Assembly (NCBI GenBank): GCA_031266095.1
Contig: JAISBR010000080.1
Location: 1-27,441 of the forward strand
Direction: 5' to 3'
DNA: 27,441 nucleotides
Source: Treponema sp.
GTDB taxonomy: Bacteria; Spirochaetota; Spirochaetia; Treponematales; Breznakiellaceae
Shown here: piece by piece, positions 14,777 to 23,119 of the stretch
How positions within the stretch are numbered: the stretch's first letter is position 1
Layout of the letters: each line of letters begins with the position of its first letter
Translations under genes and position numbers: made by a program
Notes under the pieces: model-generated
The model's database searches: none
Told to the model about the DNA's origin: nothing
The model's input: only the letters and a program-made list of their open reading frames with translations

Positions 14777-15916
14777 ATGAAGAAGTATAACGTGAAGGAT
14801 ATACCGCGTGAAAGATACTTTAGCAAAGCGGTGTATCTTGATCCTCATTTTGTCCTTGCCGCTCCGGAGATACCCTTCTCAGAGGAACTGGCCGGGACCC
14901 TTACGGCTTGGGGCTTCCGGGAAGTGTACAGCGACGGCGAGCCCCTGGAACACTATGCGGAGGATGGCGACAACGACTCCAAGTCAAAGGGAATTGGCGA
15001 TGTTTCCACTATAGTCGATCAGGATAAGGTCAAGGAGGCGGAGGCTTTTTACGCCTCTTTCCAGGAATATGTTGAAATGCTCTTTACCAGGCTTAGAATA
15101 AGAAACAAACTGGATTTCAACAATGTGGCGGAGCGGATTAAGCTGGTGGTTGATTTTGTACGGGAAGACCGCCGTTTTCTCATGCGGGCGCAGAGAAAAA
15201 CCGAGCCTGTGGATGATAAAAATTACCTTGCCTCCCACACGCTACGCTCCACGGTTATCGCTATCATAATCGGGACCTATCTCAAACTCCCCGCCCACCG
15301 GCTCATTGAACTGGGAGTGGCCGCCCTGCTCCATGAAATCGGCATGCTGCAGCTCTCTTCCCAGATATATCTCAACAACCGGCCTTTAACCACCCAGGAA
15401 TGGAACGATATCTTCAGCCACCCGGTGTTGAGTTTCAAGATGCTCAAATCCTATGATTTTCCCCTGGTAATAAGCCTCGCCGCCCTGGAGCATCATGAGC
15501 GGGAAAATGGCTCAGGTTATCCCCAGCATCTGACCAGCGGAAAGATCAGCTTGTACGCGAAGATCATCGCGGTTGCCTGTTCTTACGAGGCGCTTTCCTC
15601 AAGACGGCCGCACAAGGAAGCCAAAGACGGCTATACGGGCATGTTGGAGCTTTTAAAAAATGAGGAAAAGCAGTACGATGACACGGTAGTGCGGGCTTTG
15701 GTGTATTCTCTCTCGATTTATCCGATAGGCCTGTACGTGCTTCTTTCCAGCGGGAAAAAGGGACAGGTGGTTGACGTGAATCCGGAAAATGCCCGGTATC
15801 CGGTGGTGCAGATTTTCGGGGAACTTACCCCGGGTGGGAAAAACAAAACCGTGCAGACTTCCCGGAACGGGCTTTCCATTGTCCGCCCACTTACCCGGGA
15901 GGAAATAGACTCGTAA
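14777..15916 (+). CDS. HD-GYP-like protein with degenerate active site
   Basis: This 379-residue cytoplasmic protein has a treponeme-type N-terminal region (1-110) and an HD-GYP-related domain (about 115-330). Canonical HD-GYP proteins hydrolyse cyclic-di-GMP with a bi- or trinuclear metal site. Retained here are His154 (ASHTLRS), His186 (LLHEIGM), His215 (FSHPVLS), His239/His240 and the GYP triad (247-249, HHERENGSGYP). Three conserved acidic positions differ: HD is HE at 187, DG is NG at 244-245, and the A-D of the late motif is A-C at 268 (AVACSYEALSS). It may be an inactive c-di-GMP sensor or have altered specificity. GGAG upstream supports the ATG at 14777. No sensor or receiver domain is fused to it. 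Confidence 0.8.
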   Translation: MKKYNVKDIPRERYFSKAVYLDPHFVLAAPEIPFSEELAGTLTAWGFREVYSDGEPLEHYAEDGDNDSKSKGIGDVSTIVDQDKVKEAEAFYASFQEYVEMLFTRLRIRNKLDFNNVAERIKLVVDFVREDRRFLMRAQRKTEPVDDKNYLASHTLRSTVIAIIIGTYLKLPAHRLIELGVAALLHEIGMLQLSSQIYLNNRPLTTQEWNDIFSHPVLSFKMLKSYDFPLVISLAALEHHERENGSGYPQHLTSGKISLYAKIIAVACSYEALSSRRPHKEAKDGYTGMLELLKNEEKQYDDTVVRALVYSLSIYPIGLYVLLSSGKKGQVVDVNPENARYPVVQIFGELTPGGKNKTVQTSRNGLSIVRPLTREEIDS

Positions 15917-15994
15917 TGGGGGCTCTTTCAAAACTTCAGTTGAAAGCGGCCCGGTAGTTTGTCGGGCATTGCCCAATTTGGAGATTTTATACAC

Positions 15995-17371
15995 ATGGTG
16001 CAGTTAGCGCCGGATAGAGAGGACCCCTGGCCTCTGATGGAGACCTCCACGGTAGTTTTTGCCATTCTCGCGCTGATTCTGGCAAGCGGTTTTTTTTCCC
16101 TGTTTGATCACGCTATGCGTTCTTCCCGGAAATCCCGGCTGCAAAAAGAAGCTCAGGGCGACGGTACACGCCGCCGCGACAAAGGCCGCCCGGCAAGCGG
16201 GAAATACCGCCGCGCTCTGGATGCGGCTGAGAACCCCCGGGAGCTTCTCGCGGCGGCCAGGGTCTGGATTTGCGTCCTCAGAATCCTCCCCGCTGTCCTG
16301 GCGGGTATCCACGCGGCGTCTTTCCTGGAAAGTCCGGGCCGGGGCGCAATTCCGGTGGATCCGGCCGCCGCGGTCCTGGTTATCGCCGGCATTACGGCGG
16401 CTCTTTCCTTCGCGGTGATCCTCCTGGGGGAATTCGTTCCCCGTTTTATCGCCCGTTCCGCGCCGGAACAGATCGTCGCCGGGATTCTCCCCCTCTTGAG
16501 CCTCCTCGCCCTTCCCCTCAGGCCCTTGAATTTTCTGCTGGAGCGTTTGGGCGCCTTCCTGCGCAGGGTTTTCCCGCCGGAGAGCTTCAGGCCGGCTATC
16601 ACCGAAGACGAGCTGCGGCTTGCCCTTATGGAAGGGGAAAAGTCAGGTATTGTGGAAAGCAAGGAACGGACCATGGTGGAAGGCGTTTTTTATCTGGGGG
16701 ACCGGCCGGTGGGCGCTTTTATGACCCACCGTTCCGAAATCCAGTGGCTGGACGCCGACGCCGCGGCGGAGGATATCCGCTCAAAAGTTTTGGAGTTCCG
16801 CTCCCAGCGCTACTTCCCGGTTGCCGACAAAACGCCGGACGCGATCATCGGCGCGGCGTATCTTGAAGATATCATCCTTGATCAGGCTTCGCCTGCTCCC
16901 AGGGGTTTACGCGCCATTATGCAAAAAGCCCAGTTTGTTCCCGAAACCATGTCGGCCCTCAAGGCCTTTGAATCTTTTAAGCGGGGGGAGGCGAATTTTC
17001 TCTTTGTCATGGACGAATACGGCGGTTTTGCCGGGCTTATCTCGGTGCAGGATCTGGTGGAAGAAATAGTGGGCGAACTTTCCGCGCCGGGCCCGGAAGA
17101 AGACCCGGTAATACGGCAGGAGGACGGCGCGTGGCTCGTTGACGGCAGTCTCAACATCGACGAAGCCGCGAAACTGCTCTCCCTGCCCGGTCTTGCTTCG
17201 GAACACGCCGATTATCACACCCTGGCGGGTTTTGTCCTTTCTCTGGCCGGAGAACTCCCCCGCACCGGCGAAAGTTTCGTGTACCAGGGCTTTCGTTTCA
17301 AAGTAGTGGACATGGACGGGAACAGGATAGACAAGCTCCTCATCAGCCGGGAAGAGTCCGATAGCCAATAG
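15995..17371 (+). CDS. CNNM/CBS-domain membrane protein (CorC/HlyC family)
   Basis: This is a 458-residue protein in the layout of the CNNM/MpfA/CorC group. An N-terminal transmembrane domain has hydrophobic helices at about 15-40, 95-120 and 125-150, plus another near 165-185. A CBS pair follows at about 235-360 (VGAFMTHRSEIQWLDADAAA, RYFPVADKTPDAIIGAAYLE and FLFVMDEYGGFAGLISVQDL, then VEEIVGEL). A CorC_HlyC C-terminal domain closes it (DGAWLVDGSLNIDEAAKLL and FRFKVVDMDGNRIDKLLI). The family is linked to magnesium or cobalt efflux. The ATG at 15995 is chosen, with GGAG about 11 bases upstream; TTG 15959 and ATG 16037 are alternatives. A terminator-like hairpin follows at 17393. Confidence 0.85.
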   Translation: MVQLAPDREDPWPLMETSTVVFAILALILASGFFSLFDHAMRSSRKSRLQKEAQGDGTRRRDKGRPASGKYRRALDAAENPRELLAAARVWICVLRILPAVLAGIHAASFLESPGRGAIPVDPAAAVLVIAGITAALSFAVILLGEFVPRFIARSAPEQIVAGILPLLSLLALPLRPLNFLLERLGAFLRRVFPPESFRPAITEDELRLALMEGEKSGIVESKERTMVEGVFYLGDRPVGAFMTHRSEIQWLDADAAAEDIRSKVLEFRSQRYFPVADKTPDAIIGAAYLEDIILDQASPAPRGLRAIMQKAQFVPETMSALKAFESFKRGEANFLFVMDEYGGFAGLISVQDLVEEIVGELSAPGPEEDPVIRQEDGAWLVDGSLNIDEAAKLLSLPGLASEHADYHTLAGFVLSLAGELPRTGESFVYQGFRFKVVDMDGNRIDKLLISREESDSQ

Positions 17372-17384
17372 AAACACTAATCAA

Positions 17385-17480
17385 ATTAACGCAAGCGGCG
17401 ATGCCGCCGCTTTTTACAGAGGTAATCATTAACACTTCGTGTTAATGTCTGATTAACGCAAGCGGCGAGACCGCCGCTTT
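17385..17480. repeat. 29-bp direct repeats with hairpins flanking a third hairpin
   Basis: ATTAACGCAAGCGGCG-x-x-x followed by CCGCCGCTTT occurs at 17385-17413 and 17452-17480; only the three loop bases differ (ATG versus AGA). Between them CATTAACAC-TTC-GTGTTAATG (17427-17447) is a perfect 9-bp stem. The second copy ends three bases before the AGGAGG ribosome site of the oxidoreductase gene. Confidence 0.75.
17393..17415 (+). terminator. Intrinsic terminator after the CNNM/CBS gene
   Basis: AAGCGGCG (17393-17400), loop ATGC, CGCCGCTT (17405-17412) and five T residues form a compact GC-rich hairpin with a short T-run. The hairpin and its flank (ATTAACGC upstream) are duplicated at 17452-17480. 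Confidence 0.65.
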
Positions 17481-17493
17481 ATAGGAGGAAATT

Positions 17494-18492
17494 ATGAAAA
17501 AACTGCGAATGGGAGTTCTTGGATGTTCCTTCCACTACGCGCTGCGGGTGTCCCTGCCCCTCAAATCGTCTCTGCTGGTGGAGCCTTATGCGGTCGCGTC
17601 CAGAACAGAGGCAAAGGCAAAGCAATTTGCGGAAAACCTTGGCTTTTCCAAGGCTTATGGCTCTTACGAGGCGCTGCTCGCCGATCCCGACGTGGATTTT
17701 GTGTATATTCCGCTGCCCAATCATCTGCATCTGGAATATATAAAGAAAGCGGCCGACGCGGGAAAGCCGGTATTATGCGAAAAACCCTTGTGCATAAACG
17801 CGAAAGAGGCGGCGGAAGCGGCGGCCCATTGCCACAGCAGGCGTGTTCCCCTTATGGAGGCTTTTATGTACCGCTTCCATCCGCAATGGGTGCGGGCAAA
17901 ACAGATTGTCGCTGTGGGGGAAATCGGCGAACTGCTGACTGTGCACGGGCATTTTTCTTATACCAACAAGGACGGAAATAACATACGCAACAGGGCGGAC
18001 GCGGGCGGCGGCGCGATCTATGATATCGGCTGCTATACCGTTTCAAGCGCCCGTCATCTGTTTGGCCGGGAACCTTCCAGGGTTATATGTAACCTTGTCC
18101 GGGATCCCTCATTCAAAACCGATATTCTGGTCTCCGGGATGCTTGATTTTGGGGAAGCCAAAGCCGCGACCTTCACGCTCGGTACCCAGATGTACCCTTA
18201 TCAGCGGGTAACCGCCGTCGGAACCGGCGGCAGTCTTTCCGTAGAGGTTCCCTTCAATATGTATCCTGATGTTCCGGGCAGGGTTGCCGTCTCTGTCGGC
18301 GTCGGCCAGCGCCTGATTGAAACGGAAATCGCGGATCAGTACCTGCTGGAATTTGACGCCTTCGCGGAATCGCTGATTCAACAGAAAGAAGTGCCCACCC
18401 CGGTTTCGGACGCCGTCGCCAACATGGCGGTACTGGACGCTCTTTTCAAGTCGGCCGAAACCGGTGCGTGGGAAGCGGTCCTGAAATGCTGA
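17494..18492 (+). CDS. Gfo/Idh/MocA-family NAD(P)-dependent oxidoreductase
   Basis: This 332-residue protein has an N-terminal Rossmann fold with MGVLGCSFHYALRV in place of the usual G-x-G-x-x-A pattern. It carries the family motif CEKPLC (EKP at 96-98; the lysine is normally catalytic) and the second-domain signature GGGAIYDIGCYTVSSARHLF (around 171-190). Family members oxidise or reduce sugars and cyclitols or act as dimeric dehydrogenases; the substrate cannot be told from sequence. A strong AGGAGG (17483-17488) supports the ATG at 17494. It stands alone between a terminator and the promoter of the large lipoprotein. The next gene is not functionally related. Confidence 0.87.
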   Translation: MKKLRMGVLGCSFHYALRVSLPLKSSLLVEPYAVASRTEAKAKQFAENLGFSKAYGSYEALLADPDVDFVYIPLPNHLHLEYIKKAADAGKPVLCEKPLCINAKEAAEAAAHCHSRRVPLMEAFMYRFHPQWVRAKQIVAVGEIGELLTVHGHFSYTNKDGNNIRNRADAGGGAIYDIGCYTVSSARHLFGREPSRVICNLVRDPSFKTDILVSGMLDFGEAKAATFTLGTQMYPYQRVTAVGTGGSLSVEVPFNMYPDVPGRVAVSVGVGQRLIETEIADQYLLEFDAFAESLIQQKEVPTPVSDAVANMAVLDALFKSAETGAWEAVLKC

Positions 18493-18578
18493 ATTTTCAT
18501 CATGATTGTCGTTATAAACGGTTATTGTACTCAACCGGAGATATTTCTCATGAAACATTAAAAAAAACCGTAAAACCA

Positions 18579-18607
18579 TTGAAAAAAACCAAGGATGTGG
18601 GTATATT
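18579..18607 (+). promoter_or_regulatory. Near-consensus promoter of the 1052-residue lipoprotein
   Basis: TTGAAA (18579-18584), a 17-bp spacer and TATATT (18602-18607) are followed by a leader of about 70 bases. The leader ends in AAGGAGG (from about 18669) before the ATG at 18683. AT-rich A-tracts upstream (18558-18590) could act as an UP-like element. Confidence 0.65.
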
Positions 18608-18682
18608 CATGTATGAGTAAAGTGAGTAAATACTATTTATAACAGGCGGTTGATGCCGTCCGTTATTTAAGGAGGCGAATTT

Positions 18683-21600
18683 ATGAAAAAACATTTGAAT
18701 TCCATTATTGGAACCATCCTATGCGCCGGGGTCCTCTTGTTGATGGCCTCGTGCCTAAATCCTATAGGATTTGATCCTGAGGCGCTTCAGCTCAAGATCA
18801 GCGCGGAAGTGACCGGTGAGATAGACGTCCGGAGCAGCGACTACGCGATACTCTGGGTCATCAACCGGACCAACAGCGTTGACGTGGAGAGCCTGACCAT
18901 CAGCCGCGGGGACAACCCCGAGGGGTATCCCAAGGTGGCCGCAAAACCGGGCCACGGGTCAACCTATGCGTCGTACCACCAGCCGACCGACAGGGCCTAC
19001 ACGATCAAGATCGACTATAAGCCGACCAGCCCGGCTAATCCGGGCTATTCCGCGGCGCAATGCACCGGCAGCTTCACCATTCCGGAGAAGTATATGCCCA
19101 AAGCCGGGGCAAGTTATACCGTTTATCTGTACCGGGCCAGGGACGGCCAGATAGTAGTCGTTGAGGAAGAGATGACCAAGGACCCCGATCCGGGGGACAC
19201 GGTGAATCCGCCTGAGCCGCCCGCGCCGGGAGCGGAAACCTATCCGCTTATCGTCCGGAACGTTACGAGCGACGCTAACGTTGGCTATGTGGATTTCGTG
19301 ATTAACAGCAACACCCTCAGCTTTGAGGGTCCCAACGCGAAAGACGAGACGCTCAATTACCTTGAAGCCGGGCAGTACCGGGCGAGCGCGGGCCTCTACA
19401 AGGCGTCGGCGGGCTTACCGGTAACCGTTACTACGGCCGCCAAGAACGTACCGATTATCAAGCCCAACGATTCGCAGTCCTGGCACACCCTGTATATGTG
19501 GATCTACAAGACGAAGAGCGGCGGGTACGGGACCACCACCACATGGCCGCCCAACCCGAATGACGCCGCGGACGTGAGCATAAACGATATAGCCGGAGAC
19601 GGCAACGGCATACTCAAGATCGTCAATAAGAGCGAAATCGGCGACGTCATCAAGAAGATCGTGATAGACGGGACGGAAATTGAGTTCGGCAACAGCCTTA
19701 ACCCGAGTTTCACCAAAGACATGGAGTGGATGACGGTTCTTTCGCCGGGTTCGCATACCGTCGGCTTCATGCCCTCAAAGCAGAATTTCTACGGAATCAC
19801 GCTCAGTGTTAATATCAGAGAAGGCGAGATTTCGACCCTGTCCTATTATGACCGCCTTGCGGACCCGGATCTTCCGCCGGTTGACACCGGATTCGGGAGC
19901 GGGCTCATCAAGATTATCAACAAGAGTACCGGCGTGGTGTACAACGTAGATATTCTCAACACCAACGATAATAACTCCACGAGCTACTACTTTGACGGAT
20001 TTACTCCCCCGTCCCCCATTAACTATAACCAGACCGGGCGTGTCGGTGTGGTCGGTGACGCGGACTTCCCGATAACCGCCGGGACGCACTACCTCGTCAT
20101 GGTGGAACTTGAGCTTCCCAACGGGTACGCCGTCATTCAGCGGCGGGCGGCGTTAAAGGACCAGGTTGTCGAAATAGTCATCAACGAGCAGGATATACAG
20201 CAGGTGCCCGGTTCCAATGTGACGGTGGTCAACAGTACGAGCGCCAAGCCGGTCCAGATCGTCAGCGTTACGCTTTACAATCAGTCGATGCCCAATCAAG
20301 CCGCCGTGTTCAGCGGCGCTACCTGGTCCCCGCTCGGATACGTGATCTCGGGCCGCCAGGCCGGCTTCAGGGTCAACAGCAGCACCGGGATGCCGATCCC
20401 GGACAACAACAGCTCGTTCATCGCTGCGGTGACGCTCTACGGTAACGGCCAGATGGCAACCGTAGATAAATGGGTCGGAAGCCTGTATAACGTTTCTCAG
20501 ACCATTACGATCACCGATAATGATGTGCCGCCTGCGCTCGTTGAGACTTTCACCGCGGTAAACAATATTACCGGAATCCCGACTACCATAACGTCGTATG
20601 TTGATACCAGCACATACGGGCATATCTACCTTAACGGTGCGGCGAGTGTCGAGCCGGATACCGCCACGGTGAAAGGACCCATTACCTGGTCGACAGTTAG
20701 TGGAGACACAGGTTACGTGAACCTTCAGCCCAATGGTGAGCTCCAAGTACTTGCCGGTCCCGGAGCGGGGGAGACAAAGACTGTTACCGTCAAGGCGACG
20801 ATCGCCGGCGCCGCGGGAAGTCTGGGGAATAAAGTAAACTACACGAAAGACTTCACGATTAGCCTCGCGTATATCAGCACGGTGCCCCCGAATGTACCGG
20901 TTACGGGTATTAACTGGACAGGCGGCAGCCTTACTTTGGCTGTCGGCGAGACCGTGAGCCTGAGCGATAAGGTGACGATCAATCCGTACGATGCGATGGT
21001 CGCTGGAATTCCGGTGACCGCCGCCGACATAACCTGGAACACCACAAATCCTGCGACCGCGGTCATCGTCAACGGGAACTCTGTTACGGGCGTCGCCCCC
21101 GGGACCGTGACGATGGCGGGAGTCATACCGACCGCCAGGACCGGAAGTGGAGACAAATCGGTAAGTATAACGGTGACCGTTACCGCGCCCCGGCCTACCC
21201 AGCGGGTCATCAGGCTCATCAGGGCCTCCGGTCATGACACGGTTACATCGGTAGTGTTCGTCCCCAAATCGTACCACGGGGGTGTGAGTCTTCCAACGTA
21301 CGCAGATTATCCTGGCGGCAGTAAGGCATATTCTATCTACTGGCAGAGCCAGTCCACCCACCCTCTCTTCTGGACAGGACAGACAGGCATTCAGTGGCCG
21401 ACGGAAAACGCCCAGACCAAGAAGGCCGGGTTCATAAAACGGTATCCTGAGACCGATTCGCGGTTCTTATACCGTACAATCCTTCTGCCCAAGGGAAGCA
21501 GTTCTACTAAACTTGATTCAGCCGCCGGTACGGCTACTGAGAAGTATGTCGATGTTACCATTCCCTTCGGGCCTGCCGGTTCGGAGAATAAGTACTTCGT

Positions 21601-21841
21601 CTTCTTCATCGAAGGAGACGGCAGGGTACGGGGGACAAGCAACGGTCAACTAGACCCCTCTTACAAAGAGAACTACTACTTCTATGTGGATCTCGATGCA
21701 CTGCCGGATGTGACCAGGAACGGGGCCAAGGTCGTTCCGATATTCTACGACAGTTACCACAACCTGGGAAGCTTTGGTATAGAAGGGCCCGCTCTGGTTA
21801 ATAGGAACTGGCCGTCGGTACGGAGCAACGATTACGATTAA
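18683..21841 (+). CDS. Very large (1052-residue) surface-type lipoprotein with Ig-like domains
   Basis: The signal peptide MKKHLNSIIGTILCAGVLLL ends in MAS followed by Cys24, a good lipobox. The mature protein is Ser/Thr/Asn/Gly-rich and beta-rich, as in secreted adhesin-like modules. At least four related segments start with a hydrophobic strand and a polar turn: YPLIVRNVTSDANVGYVDF, GILKIVNKSEIGDVIKKIVI, GLIKIINKSTGVVYNVDIL and NVTVVNSTSAKPVQIVSVTL. Residues about 630-860 resemble two bacterial Ig-like (Big_2-type) domains (GINWTGGSLTLAVGETVSLS and TWNTTNPATAVIVNGNSVTG). The C-terminal 200 residues are a different, tyrosine-rich domain. It is a single-gene unit with its own promoter and a strong terminator. 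Surface or periplasmic structural roles are plausible; the function is unknown. Confidence 0.82.
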   Translation: MKKHLNSIIGTILCAGVLLLMASCLNPIGFDPEALQLKISAEVTGEIDVRSSDYAILWVINRTNSVDVESLTISRGDNPEGYPKVAAKPGHGSTYASYHQPTDRAYTIKIDYKPTSPANPGYSAAQCTGSFTIPEKYMPKAGASYTVYLYRARDGQIVVVEEEMTKDPDPGDTVNPPEPPAPGAETYPLIVRNVTSDANVGYVDFVINSNTLSFEGPNAKDETLNYLEAGQYRASAGLYKASAGLPVTVTTAAKNVPIIKPNDSQSWHTLYMWIYKTKSGGYGTTTTWPPNPNDAADVSINDIAGDGNGILKIVNKSEIGDVIKKIVIDGTEIEFGNSLNPSFTKDMEWMTVLSPGSHTVGFMPSKQNFYGITLSVNIREGEISTLSYYDRLADPDLPPVDTGFGSGLIKIINKSTGVVYNVDILNTNDNNSTSYYFDGFTPPSPINYNQTGRVGVVGDADFPITAGTHYLVMVELELPNGYAVIQRRAALKDQVVEIVINEQDIQQVPGSNVTVVNSTSAKPVQIVSVTLYNQSMPNQAAVFSGATWSPLGYVISGRQAGFRVNSSTGMPIPDNNSSFIAAVTLYGNGQMATVDKWVGSLYNVSQTITITDNDVPPALVETFTAVNNITGIPTTITSYVDTSTYGHIYLNGAASVEPDTATVKGPITWSTVSGDTGYVNLQPNGELQVLAGPGAGETKTVTVKATIAGAAGSLGNKVNYTKDFTISLAYISTVPPNVPVTGINWTGGSLTLAVGETVSLSDKVTINPYDAMVAGIPVTAADITWNTTNPATAVIVNGNSVTGVAPGTVTMAGVIPTARTGSGDKSVSITVTVTAPRPTQRVIRLIRASGHDTVTSVVFVPKSYHGGVSLPTYADYPGGSKAYSIYWQSQSTHPLFWTGQTGIQWPTENAQTKKAGFIKRYPETDSRFLYRTILLPKGSSSTKLDSAAGTATEKYVDVTIPFGPAGSENKYFVFFIEGDGRVRGTSNGQLDPSYKENYYFYVDLDALPDVTRNGAKVVPIFYDSYHNLGSFGIEGPALVNRNWPSVRSNDYD

Positions 21842-21876
21842 GCGGAGCGCATAGCCTAGAAAAGGAGTTGTTTCGG

Positions 21877-21916
21877 CGCCTGACCATTTGCGCGGCAAGT
21901 GGTCAGGCGTTTTTTT
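21877..21916 (+). terminator. Strong intrinsic terminator after the large lipoprotein
   Basis: CGCCTGACCA (21877-21886) pairs perfectly with TGGTCAGGCG (21900-21909) across a 13-base loop, followed by seven T residues (21910-21916). Confidence 0.9.
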
Positions 21917-22067
21917 ATACGCGTATCACCGGGAAAGCGGGGCGATAGCAGCGTATGTGGGGGAAACGGGACATAAAGACGGCGGAGAAGCTGAAGGAAC
22001 GGATGAAGCTGTTGGGGATAAGCTAAAAGGTGCTATTTTGGATCATTATACTTGCGGAGGGGCTGCC
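21917..22067. other. Leader region before cobO without recognisable element
   Basis: I see no cobalamin riboswitch core or clear promoter here. A tiny ORF, ATG 21955 to TAA 22026 (23 codons, MWGKRDIKTAEKLKERMKLL then GIS), is open but lacks a ribosome site and homology I recognise. A frame fused upstream of cobO is open but reads through the terminator and is not believable. Confidence 0.4.
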
Positions 22068-22589
22068 ATGAGCGGGTTGGTACATATTTATGCGGGAACA
22101 GGCAAAGGCAAGACCACCGCCTCAATTGGCCTATGTGTACGCGCGGTGGGAAGGAACAAGAAGGTGATCTTCGCCCAGTTTTTGAAAACCGAGGCCACGG
22201 GTGAACTCGTGTCCCTGGAGAAGCTCGGTGTGGAGATTATCCGTTCAAGCATCCGCCTCGGATTCACCCACAAAATGGACGATGATGCCAGGATTATTTG
22301 CCGGAAAGACCAGGAAAACATTATGGAAAAAATTCGGGATAGCCTTTCCGGCGGGACCGTGGATCTTTTGGTCCTCGACGAAGTCCTGGATGCATTAAAC
22401 ACAGGTATGCTGGATGATGTATCTTTCCGGTCTTTTGTCGATACCAAACCAGCAAACATGGAACTCGTGCTTACCGGCAGAAATCCGGCTCCCTGGCTTA
22501 TCGAGGCGGCGGACTATTTTTCCGACATACAAAAAGTAAAACATCCCTATGACCGGGGCATTAAGGCAAGAACAGGCATTGAACGATGA
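22068..22589 (+). CDS. cobO: Corrinoid adenosyltransferase (CobA/CobO/BtuR family)
   Basis: This enzyme attaches adenosine from ATP to Co(I) corrinoids to give adenosylcobalamin. The 173-residue protein starts MSGLVHIYAGTGKGKTTASI with the family P-loop GTGKGKTTAS. It has LVLDEVLDALNTGMLD (the counterpart of the VLDE-[IL] motif), VLTGRNPAPWLIEAADYFSD and a C-terminal KHPYDRGIKARTGIER, all typical of the family. GGAGG (22056-22060) seven bases upstream fixes the ATG at 22068. The gene is alone, between a terminator and the convergent cNMP-like gene. No cobalamin synthesis or transport genes are nearby. Confidence 0.9.
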   Translation: MSGLVHIYAGTGKGKTTASIGLCVRAVGRNKKVIFAQFLKTEATGELVSLEKLGVEIIRSSIRLGFTHKMDDDARIICRKDQENIMEKIRDSLSGGTVDLLVLDEVLDALNTGMLDDVSFRSFVDTKPANMELVLTGRNPAPWLIEAADYFSDIQKVKHPYDRGIKARTGIER

Positions 22590-22684
22590 AAAACGACTGT
22601 ACCTCTGGCCCCGGCAGGGATCAACAAGAAAGTCCTGGCACACAGGCGGCTGATAACCCTCGGATCAAAAACAGGCGGCCTGGA
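22590..22684. other. Short convergent gap between cobO and the cNMP-like gene
   Basis: The cobO stop and the minus-strand gene end are 95 bp apart. No clear terminator hairpin with a T-run was found. A short open frame here (from 22586) runs into the opposite gene and is not convincing. Confidence 0.4.
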
Positions 22685-23119
22685 TCATTCAGACCTTTCC
22701 GCCATCTTCTCGTCTGCGGCCCGCAGCCGCCGCGACAGGTCACGGGCAAGGTTCATAATCAAAAGTGAAAAGGCCGCTATATCGATCTTGTAAATTTCCC
22801 TCAAGGATTTATTGGAAATGGACATAGCCGTCACATTAGTCAGGGATTTGACGGTGGCGGCGGAGGGCATAATATCAAGGACCTCCATTTCGCCAAAGGT
22901 ACTTCCCTCAGGCAGCTCACAGATAAAGGCATTCCACTTCCAGATGGCCACACTGCCTTCAGTGATAAACCATATTTTGTCATTGGGGATTCCCTCTACA
23001 ATGATGTCTACATTGGGGCCATAGGTTTCCTGCACCAGGAGGGGGAGGATCCGATCGATCTGCTCCTCCAACAAGCCGCCAAAAAGAGAATACTGTTGTA
23101 AGGTCCGTGAATTTACCAT
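22685..23119 (-). CDS. Cyclic-nucleotide-binding-like domain protein, no DNA-binding domain
   Basis: This 144-residue protein is a single CRP-type beta-roll plus a C-terminal helix; there is no helix-turn-helix, kinase or channel part. It begins with SLFGGLLEEQIDRILPLLVQ and has FITEGSVAIWKWN and the phosphate-binding-cassette region FGEMEVLDIMPSAATV. In cAMP-binding proteins that cassette has an arginine (RAAT/RSA); here it is serine, so canonical cAMP binding is doubtful. The C-terminus (LARDLSRRLRAADEKMA) could be a protein-binding helix. The ATG at 23119 has GGAGG eight bases upstream and overlaps the end of the membrane SpeE-like gene by 7 bp, so the two are translationally coupled. Its partner is likely that membrane protein (inference). 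Confidence 0.8.
   Translation of the reverse strand: MVNSRTLQQYSLFGGLLEEQIDRILPLLVQETYGPNVDIIVEGIPNDKIWFITEGSVAIWKWNAFICELPEGSTFGEMEVLDIMPSAATVKSLTNVTAMSISNKSLREIYKIDIAAFSLLIMNLARDLSRRLRAADEKMAERSE

Noticed and set aside
17385..17480. CRISPR array
   Set aside because: Only two 29-bp copies, each a terminator-like hairpin, with no further spaced repeats and no cas genes.
20153..21361. 402-codon minus-strand open frame
   Set aside because: Antisense to the large lipoprotein gene; Arg/Gly/His-rich composition typical of a GC-rich shadow frame.
21955..22026. 23-codon ORF upstream of cobO
   Set aside because: No ribosome site and no recognised homology; too short to support.
21917..22067. Cobalamin riboswitch upstream of cobO
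   Set aside because: No B12-box-like GCCACTG core or matching stem arrangement was found.
21888..22067. N-terminal extension of cobO from 21888
   Set aside because: It starts inside the upstream terminator, and the family start with a good ribosome site is at 22068.
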